In this document: positions 58,391-64,000 of the stretch, one piece after another
Layout: every line of letters begins with the position of its first letter
How positions within the stretch are numbered: the first letter of the stretch is position 1
Source of the DNA: Hydrogenoanaerobacterium saccharovorans
GTDB taxonomy: Bacteria > Bacillota > Clostridia > Oscillospirales > Ruminococcaceae
Assembly (NCBI RefSeq): GCF_016901815.1
Contig: NZ_JACSNR010000003.1
Location: 1 to 64,000, forward strand
Length of the DNA: 64,000 nt
Reading direction: 5' to 3'
The notes under the pieces: generated by a model
Databases searched by the model: none
The model's input: the letters and a program-made list of their open reading frames with translations, nothing else
What the model was told of the DNA's origin: nothing
Translations under genes and position numbers: made by a program

Positions 58391-59275
58391 TTATCTTTTT
58401 TCGCTCCACACCCACAGAGTTTCGCCCCAATCCACACTGTCCGGCGAGTCAAAACCGCACACCACCGTGTACCCGGGCTCCGGCGAGATGGTCAGCCGGG
58501 TACCGCCCTCGCTGTGAAGGGGTTCTTCGGTCACAGAGGCAATCCCCTCCGCCCCGGCACAGGCCGCAAGGAACTCCGCCGGCAGTCCCGGCTTCACCTT
58601 CGGCAGCAGGATCTCCCCCGGCTCCCCGGGCTGGAAAGCCTCCGGCAGCACCACTTCGGTACTTCTGGGGTATCCCTCCCAACCGGTGGTCCCGGTCACC
58701 GCAAAGCGGAGGGCAATCCTCCCATCGGTCACCTCACAGTCCCCGAAGCGGTGCCGGTACTCCACCGAATCCCCCACCATGCCGTACCGCCCCGGGACAC
58801 AGAGGCTGTTTTCGGCGGTGACTTCCCCCGCAGTCAGGGAGTAGTCCACGCTGTCCGCAAAGGTGCGGGTATAGTACTCACTTCCGTCAAAGACAATTCC
58901 GTCGGTAAAGAAAATCCGCACCACTGCCGGGTCGGCAGTTTCCTGGATCTCCCGAATGCTGAGCCGCTGCCAGCAGCCCAGATCCACCAGTGAAAACTCC
59001 CCGGTTTCCTGGTTCTCCGCCAGGATCACCGACCCGATCTGATGGGGGCCGTACCAGTGATTGGCCCAGTACAGAACTGTATCCCCCAGTCTGCAGCAGC
59101 TGTACCCGTCCGCAAAGACCGGGCCATTCAGGAGATCCTGTCCGCCCAACTCCTGCAGAGCGCTGTCCAGCTGTCCGGCGGTGGAGGAAAAGTCCCCCGC
59201 CGGCTCTCCCACGCACCCGGCGCAGATCAGCACCGCCGCCAGAATCGCCAGACCCAGCCGCATATTCCGCATCAT
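58391..59275 (-). CDS. Lipoprotein of unknown function
   Basis: A 294-residue lipoprotein: MMRNMRLGLAILAAVLICAG followed by the lipobox Cys (AGC, ~Cys21). The rest is beta-rich without a recognised domain. ATG 59275 (or 59272) follows GGGGGCGGGG. The frame is open far upstream, but that part is antisense to the next lipoprotein gene and should be ignored. Outer face of the membrane expected. Confidence 0.7.
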   Translation of the reverse strand: MMRNMRLGLAILAAVLICAGCVGEPAGDFSSTAGQLDSALQELGGQDLLNGPVFADGYSCCRLGDTVLYWANHWYGPHQIGSVILAENQETGEFSLVDLGCWQRLSIREIQETADPAVVRIFFTDGIVFDGSEYYTRTFADSVDYSLTAGEVTAENSLCVPGRYGMVGDSVEYRHRFGDCEVTDGRIALRFAVTGTTGWEGYPRSTEVVLPEAFQPGEPGEILLPKVKPGLPAEFLAACAGAEGIASVTEEPLHSEGGTRLTISPEPGYTVVCGFDSPDSVDWGETLWVWSEKR

Positions 59276-59324
59276 CGTCCCCGCCCCCATTCTCTGGCTC
59301 CAGTATAGCAGAAACCCTCCCCAT

Positions 59325-59361
59325 AAAAAAGACCGCCCCCGGGAAGTTCCGGAGGACGGTC
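59325..59361 (-). terminator. Terminator-like hairpin, minus strand
   Basis: GACCGTCCTCCGG / CCGGGGGCGGTC stem followed by TTTTTT on the minus strand. It lies upstream of the lipoprotein gene, so it would stop a leftward transcript arriving from 59389 or beyond. Confidence 0.6.
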
Positions 59362-59388
59362 CGCAGAAGAGAGGATTTATGGAAAAAG

Positions 59389-59530
59389 TCAGCTGTGAAT
59401 CACAGCCTGTACTTTCCGGCGAACGATCAGCGCTATGACAAAGGCCACGGCGGAAATGGCACAGACACCCCGCCGAAAATGTCCCCAGCAGGCTGTTTTT
59501 GTCTGCGCACTCCAGGGAGGGCGCTGTCTC
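59389..59530 (-). pseudogene. Possible remnant of a small membrane protein C-terminus
   Basis: A minus-strand frame ending at TGA (59389-59391) encodes CAISAVAFVIALIVRRKVQA, a plausible transmembrane segment with basic tail, right before a terminator hairpin. No start codon with a ribosome-binding site is present upstream, so this may be a decayed gene or coincidence. Confidence 0.25.
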
Positions 59531-59577
59531 CTGCCCCGGGAGAATCCCTCCGCACCCTCCCTCTCCCGCCAGCTTTC

Positions 59578-59607
59578 TTGACAGGGGTTGGGCGGGAATC
59601 CTATAAT
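59578..59607 (+). promoter_or_regulatory. Promoter of the lipoprotein gene at 59696
   Basis: TTGACA (59578-59583), 18 bases, TATAAT (59602-59607), about 90 bases upstream of the start codon. Confidence 0.8.
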
Positions 59608-59695
59608 GAAGGCATCCGGAGCGTTGCCACGGGGGATTCTGTGCGCCTGAAACAGGCAGAAAGCGCATCTGCGTCCCCAGGAGAAAGGAGCTGCT

Positions 59696-61060
59696 ATGAT
59701 GAAACATCGGATTTCCGCATTTCTGCTGGCTGTCCTGCTGGCTGTGACTGCCGCGGGCTGTTCCGCCCAGGAGCCGGAGGATTCCGCCGGACTGCCGGAG
59801 AGCAGTGCCGGAACCGCTGTGCGTTCCGAAGCCTTCTATCCCGCCGAAGCCGGGTACACCGACTTTGACGGCTCGCCGATCCAGGGCTGGTCGGGCTGGA
59901 ACGCTGACGGCACCTTCACCTTCCAGAACCGCAATACCCTCACCACCCTGAGCCGGGAGAATCAGGTGCTGGAGACCATCACCCTGCCGGAGGAGGCTCT
60001 CCCGGGCAGCGAATACTCCCTGGACCGGAGCGACGACTATATTCTGACTCTCAGCAATCCCGGCAAAATGAATGAATCCTATGGCGCCGTCTATTATACC
60101 GACAGCGGAACGGTCTGCCTTGCCAACCTCACTCTCTTTGACCGGCAGGGGAATCTGGTCCGGCAATACCCCCGCAGCCAGGTCTATGGCTATGACGAAA
60201 ACGATCAGAAGATCTGTCTGCTGCCCTGTCCTGAAGGAGAGGAGGTTGCCGAGGTCTATGGGCTCGGCGGCGCAATGCCCATCTACTGGCTGGACGGACA
60301 TACCGCCATTTTCGATTGTCATTCCTTCATTATCTTCTATGACTTTGCAGCCGATTCCGGGCAGGTCCTGGACGATATGAATGAAATCGCCGCCCAGTTC
60401 GGCAGATTCAGCACCTACTGCGGAAGCCAGATGGGCGGTGTTGTGGACGGTACCTATTACTATCTCACCCAGCGGGGGACCGATCCCATCTCCGGGTATA
60501 CCCTCTGGGCAGCGGATGCCGATGGCGCCCGGGAACTGCTGGACGGGCAGCGGTTCTGGCACCTGTTCGCGGCGAAGGACGGCCTGGTGCTGGTGGACGA
60601 CATCGACCCCGCCGACCCGGAATCGGACAGCCGGGTCTGGTATCTCCCCACCGGCAGTACCCAGCCCACCCTGGTCTGGAGCGGCGATTTCTCCCTGTAC
60701 ATTACAGAAGCGGATCAGATCGCCTTCATCAGCTGGGCCTGGTCGCTGGACAGCAGTGTCCTTTACAGCTATGACCCTGTCACCGGCACTCTCTCCTCCC
60801 GGGATCTGGGGGAGTGCATCCAGATAAACAGCCTCTTTACCCTGGTGCGGGACGGTTCCCTGCGGTACTACTACTCGCAGTACAAGGACGGGGAACGCAC
60901 CAGCTGGGTCTATGATACCGCGACAGATACCACCACGCCCCTCACCCGCTTTGACGGGGGTCTGTATGTCTCATGGCTGAGCCCGGGCGGGCGGTACTGG
61001 GCCGAACAGGACCCATCCACAGATGATCCCCGGCTGCGGGTGAGCCGCTGGGAGTACTGA
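59696..61060 (+). CDS. Lipoprotein, probable beta-propeller
   Basis: A 454-residue lipoprotein with a basic start, a hydrophobic core and lipobox (TAAGC, ~Cys22), then an acidic/Ser linker. The remainder shows repeated tryptophan- and aspartate-rich blade-like units (WLDGHTAIFD; GYTLWAADADG; RVWYLPTGS; SSVLYSYDPVTG; TSWVYDTATDTT), suggesting a propeller fold on the cell surface. AAAGGAGCTGCT precedes ATG 59696. Function unknown. Confidence 0.75.
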   Translation: MMKHRISAFLLAVLLAVTAAGCSAQEPEDSAGLPESSAGTAVRSEAFYPAEAGYTDFDGSPIQGWSGWNADGTFTFQNRNTLTTLSRENQVLETITLPEEALPGSEYSLDRSDDYILTLSNPGKMNESYGAVYYTDSGTVCLANLTLFDRQGNLVRQYPRSQVYGYDENDQKICLLPCPEGEEVAEVYGLGGAMPIYWLDGHTAIFDCHSFIIFYDFAADSGQVLDDMNEIAAQFGRFSTYCGSQMGGVVDGTYYYLTQRGTDPISGYTLWAADADGARELLDGQRFWHLFAAKDGLVLVDDIDPADPESDSRVWYLPTGSTQPTLVWSGDFSLYITEADQIAFISWAWSLDSSVLYSYDPVTGTLSSRDLGECIQINSLFTLVRDGSLRYYYSQYKDGERTSWVYDTATDTTTPLTRFDGGLYVSWLSPGGRYWAEQDPSTDDPRLRVSRWEY

Positions 61061-61082
61061 GCCAAAAATCCACCCCCTGCGC

Positions 61083-61120
61083 AAAAAGGCCCTCCGGCTT
61101 CTGCCGGAGGGCTGTTTTTT
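61083..61120. terminator. Terminator between lipoprotein and Crp/Fnr genes
   Basis: AAAAAGGCCCTCCGGC / GCCGGAGGGCTGTTTTTTT hairpin; serves both convergent genes. Confidence 0.85.
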
Positions 61121-61124
61121 TCTG

Positions 61125-61814
61125 CTATTCCCGCTCACCGGCTTCCCGGCGTTCGCTGAGCTGTTCCAGGGTCTCCGGGTCCAGAATCCGGATATGACCC
61201 CGGCGGATGCGGATCAGCCCCTGGGCCTGCAGACGGGCACACACCCGGGTCACCTGTACCCGGGAGGCATTGATGGCACTGGCAATCTGCTGCTGGGAAC
61301 AGTCCACCTCCGGCACTTCCTTGCCCTGGGTATAGAGCAGCAGAAAGTGAATCAGCCGGGTGGTCACGTCCCGGATGGTCTGTTCCCGGGCATCGTAGCA
61401 CATCAGCCGCAGCACATTCCCCACATAGACCAGCAGATCCTGCCACAGACCCGGAGCTTCCTCCGCCAGCCGGGCAATCTCCTCCATAGTCACCGGAATG
61501 GCCCGCACCGGAGCGGCAGCCCGGGCTGTGATCACCGCCTCCTGACTGCCCATGCCGCTCAGACTGTCCAGATTGAACAGGGTGTTCACCTCATGGATGC
61601 CGATAAGCCGCACATACCCATACCGATTGGCTGTGTAGATCTCCACCGATCCCTCCACCAGGAAGTACAGGGTCCCCACCGGCAGTCCCACCATATTGAA
61701 GATGTGTCCGGTGGGATATTCCCGTACCGGCAGCCGGGCAAGGAACAGTTCCCGGTACTGCAGCAGGGAATCCCGCAGAATAAACTGGATGGAATTTTCC
61801 GCTGATCTGTCCAT
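61125..61814 (-). CDS. Crp/Fnr family transcriptional regulator
   Basis: A 229-residue regulator with an N-terminal cyclic-nucleotide-binding-like beta-roll (PTGHIFNMVGLPVGTLYFLV), a dimerisation helix and a C-terminal winged helix (CSQQQIASAINASRVQVTRV then CARLQAQGLIRIRRG). There is no N-terminal cysteine cluster, so it is not an Fe-S Fnr. The ligand is unknown. ATG 61814 follows AAAGGAGGACCGTC. It is divergent from the enoate reductase gene at 62023, its likely target. Confidence 0.88.
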   Translation of the reverse strand: MDRSAENSIQFILRDSLLQYRELFLARLPVREYPTGHIFNMVGLPVGTLYFLVEGSVEIYTANRYGYVRLIGIHEVNTLFNLDSLSGMGSQEAVITARAAAPVRAIPVTMEEIARLAEEAPGLWQDLLVYVGNVLRLMCYDAREQTIRDVTTRLIHFLLLYTQGKEVPEVDCSQQQIASAINASRVQVTRVCARLQAQGLIRIRRGHIRILDPETLEQLSERREAGERE

Positions 61815-62022
61815 GACGGTCCTCCTTTGGCACTTTTCTGATTTTCATTATAAAACTTTCCCGTGGGTATCACAAGATACAGATTGACTAAAATTTAACA
61901 GATATACTGAAGACAGTGACGGGCCCAGGATAAAAAACGCAGTCCACCGCAGCCGGCCGGGGCGGTGAAGCAAAGGCCCGGAAAATCCAAAGGAAACTCA
62001 GTCAGTAAGGAGGAATCCCTTT

Positions 62023-63957
62023 ATGTCCAAGCTCTTTCCCCATCTGTTCACACCGGGAAAAATCGGCAGTCTGACCCTCAAGAACCGTATCATGAAGGCA
62101 CCGCAGTCGTCCGGCATGAGCAATATGGACGGTACTGTCAGCGAACGTCTGGTACGGTATTACCGGCAGCAGGCCGCAGGCGGCGCCGGCATGATCATTG
62201 TAGAATACGCCTATGTGGATGACATCGGTGCCAAGTCGGCGCACTGCCATCTGGGTATTTCCAATAACGAACATATCCCCGGTCTGGCCTGGCTGGCAGA
62301 AAATATCCGGGAACAGGGTGCGGTGCCCGCTATCCAGATCGAACACTGCGGACGCCAGAAGTTCCTGGGTACCCAGCCCATCTGTGCTCCGTCGGCAATT
62401 CCGTGGCCCAAGCTGTGGGATCAGTACGGTGTCCAGGCTGTGCCCCATGTCCTCACCATTGAGGAGATCCAGGACATTGTCCATGCCTTTGGCGATGCCG
62501 CTCTCCGGGCCAAGCAGGCCGGTTTTGAACTGGTGGAGATCCATGGTGCCCATGGCTATCTGCTCACCAACTTCTTCTCTCCCACCACCAACCACCGCAC
62601 CGATCTCTATGGCGGCAGCCTGGAGAACCGCATGCGCATCTATGTGGAAATCGTCCGTGATGTCCGCAAGAAGGTCGGCCCCGACTTCCCGGTGACCATC
62701 CGTCTGAGCGGCACCGACTATGAGCCGGATGGCTTCCCCATTGAAGATACCATCGAACTTGCCAAGGTACTGGAAAAGGAGGGCATTGACGCCTTCCATA
62801 TCTCCGGCGGCGACCATCACACCATGATCCATCAGGTATCCCCCATGGCTATTGATGTCTGCCACAATGTCTGGGCAGCCGAAGCCATCAAGAAGGTGGT
62901 CCATGTACCGGTTATCGCATCGGGCTCCATCACTCTGCCGGAATATGCCGAAGAGATCATCGCCTCGGGCAAGGGTGACTTTGTGGGTCTGGGCCGTCCG
63001 CTGTGGGCTGACCCCGAATGGCCTCTCAAGGCTATGGAGGACCGTCCTGAGGATATCCGTCCCTGCATCCGCTGCAATGAGGGCTGTCTGGAACGCACCT
63101 TCTTCAACTTCAAGGCCATCACCTGCGCTGTGAATCCCACCATCAGCCGGGAAGGCGAACTGGATCTGAAGCCCGCTGCCAAGCCCAGAAAGATCGCCGT
63201 AGTCGGCGGCGGCCCTGCGGGTATGGAAGCCGCCCGGGTCTGCAAGCTGCGCGGACATGAAGTCACCCTCTTTGAGGAAAAGGAACTGGGCGGCCTGCTG
63301 CATGAGGCATCGGTGCCCGAATTCAAGTCGGATATCCGTCCTCTGTGCAAGTACCTCATCACCCAGATTGAAAAGCTGGGCATTCCGGTGGAACACAAGA
63401 AGGCCACTGCCGCTGATCTGGCTGGCTATGACGCTGTGATCTGTGCCACCGGCAGCCGTCCGATCCTGCCCGGTGTTCCCGGCATCGACAAGCCCGGTGT
63501 CATGGACGCCCTGGAAGTGCTGAACGGCGCCCGCAAGCCGGAAGGCAGAATCGCTGTCATCGGCGGCGGTCTGGTCGGTACCGAAACTGCCCTGCACCTG
63601 GCGGAACAGGGTATGCACACCACCCTGGTGGAGATGCTCCCGAAGATCATGAACGGTGTAGCTGCCACCGACCAGCTGGCCTACTCCGAACGCATTGCCA
63701 AGGCGGATATGGAAGTCTGCACCGGCACCCGTCTGGTATCCATCGGCGACGGCGAGATTACTGTATCCGACCACACCGGTACCCATACCATTCCGGCGGA
63801 CAGTGTCATCATTGCCATCGGTCTGAAGGCACAGGACAGCCTCTATGGAGAACTGTGCGCCCAGGGCAAGGAAGCCTATCTGGTGGGCGATGCTGTTCAC
63901 CCGGGCAAGATCTTTGATGCCTTCCACACTGCCTATCGTGTAGCCTGGAAGATCTGA
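62023..63957 (+). CDS. NADH:flavin oxidoreductase/2,4-dienoyl-CoA reductase-like enoate reductase
   Basis: A 644-residue enzyme. Residues 1-340 form an Old Yellow Enzyme TIM barrel binding FMN (GAHGYLLTNFFSP; TDLYGGSLENR). CIRCNEGCLE and a later Cys ligate a [4Fe-4S] cluster near residues 350-370. The C-terminal half is an FAD/NAD(P) disulphide-reductase-like module with GGGPAGMEAA and GGGLVGTE. This layout is shared by FadH, clostridial enoate reductases and BaiCD/BaiH; substrates are C=C bonds of enoates, dienoyl-CoAs or bile acid intermediates. AGGAGG precedes ATG 62023. Divergent from the Crp/Fnr gene. Confidence 0.9.
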   Translation: MSKLFPHLFTPGKIGSLTLKNRIMKAPQSSGMSNMDGTVSERLVRYYRQQAAGGAGMIIVEYAYVDDIGAKSAHCHLGISNNEHIPGLAWLAENIREQGAVPAIQIEHCGRQKFLGTQPICAPSAIPWPKLWDQYGVQAVPHVLTIEEIQDIVHAFGDAALRAKQAGFELVEIHGAHGYLLTNFFSPTTNHRTDLYGGSLENRMRIYVEIVRDVRKKVGPDFPVTIRLSGTDYEPDGFPIEDTIELAKVLEKEGIDAFHISGGDHHTMIHQVSPMAIDVCHNVWAAEAIKKVVHVPVIASGSITLPEYAEEIIASGKGDFVGLGRPLWADPEWPLKAMEDRPEDIRPCIRCNEGCLERTFFNFKAITCAVNPTISREGELDLKPAAKPRKIAVVGGGPAGMEAARVCKLRGHEVTLFEEKELGGLLHEASVPEFKSDIRPLCKYLITQIEKLGIPVEHKKATAADLAGYDAVICATGSRPILPGVPGIDKPGVMDALEVLNGARKPEGRIAVIGGGLVGTETALHLAEQGMHTTLVEMLPKIMNGVAATDQLAYSERIAKADMEVCTGTRLVSIGDGEITVSDHTGTHTIPADSVIIAIGLKAQDSLYGELCAQGKEAYLVGDAVHPGKIFDAFHTAYRVAWKI

Positions 63958-64000
63958 GTTGTCATATCCTCTCTTTCTCTTTCCCGGTGGAAGCGGTGCT

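Noticed and set aside
59276-60562. Upstream extension of the lipoprotein frame at 58391-59275
   Set aside because: The extension is antisense to the lipoprotein gene at 59696 and would bury the signal peptide and lipobox in the middle of the protein.
1-64000. CRISPR arrays
   Set aside because: No regularly spaced short direct repeats with unique spacers were seen; the repeats found are either tandem 200-base units or paired long repeats.
1-64000. Insertion sequences with transposase genes
   Set aside because: No transposase of any recognisable family is present; mobility genes are limited to a tyrosine integrase, a serine recombinase and a relaxase.

Overview
The window looks like the chromosome of a Gram-positive anaerobe of the class Clostridia, most probably Oscillospiraceae (Ruminococcaceae). 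The evidence is strong AGGAGG ribosome-binding sites, TTGACA/TATAAT promoters, the yaaO-darA-holB-ricT gene order shared with Bacillota, a CIRCE element in front of clpB, a 2[4Fe-4S] ferredoxin, and IME/ICE genes (MobV relaxase, DUF6017-type initiator, CGNR-like zinc proteins) typical of gut Clostridia. The core DNA is GC-rich and the accessory DNA is a patchwork of GC-rich backbone and AT-rich cargo. No species call is possible.

Layout. 1-365: promoter and leader of an rRNA operon reading off the left edge. 366-16503: ordinary chromosome: pyridoxamine-kinase-like protein and radical SAM protein, MalY-type lyase, rhomboid-like and YczE-like membrane proteins, the decarboxylase/darA/holB/ricT cluster, YfcC transporter, ferredoxin, ClpB under CIRCE, CPBP protease. 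16664-44924: a ~28 kb integrative mobilizable island inserted in the anticodon loop of a tRNA-Ser(CGA) gene. The host gene's 5' half, with its promoter, is at the left edge and its 3' half is at the right edge. A complete tRNA-Ser copy sits just inside the left end. The island carries Fic, an excisionase-like protein, a tyrosine integrase, small HTH/sigma-like regulators, an AT-rich ATPase module, a complete type I restriction-modification operon with an extra unknown gene, an XRE regulator, DUF3892/DUF2188/DUF6809 genes, a second Fic, lipoproteins, MobV relaxase, replication initiator, HipA-like kinase, an M23 endopeptidase and a holin.

45000-57643: a second, AT-richer defence region. It holds an orphan NotI-like endonuclease, a large serine recombinase with an acidic partner, a Gabija pair (GajA/GajB), an XRE-controlled operon with two MjaI-like endonucleases (the second split into two chains), a DNA methyltransferase fused to an SNase-like domain, and a C5 methyltransferase with a ribbon-helix-helix partner. 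57882-64000: chromosome again, with membrane protein, two lipoproteins, a Crp/Fnr regulator and a divergently transcribed FMN/FAD/4Fe-4S enoate reductase.

Most notable patterns: cargo blocks in the island are each bracketed by direct repeats of the 3' or 5' end of a backbone gene (int/xis, DUF6809, rep), which suggests repeated insertion or module exchange beside duplicated backbone ends. A GC-rich dispersed repeat (core CCCCTGCGGGGAGC) recurs between genes in both chromosome and island. Several genes carry frame changes (ATPase at ~20003, C5 methyltransferase at ~56670-56735) that should be checked against reads.
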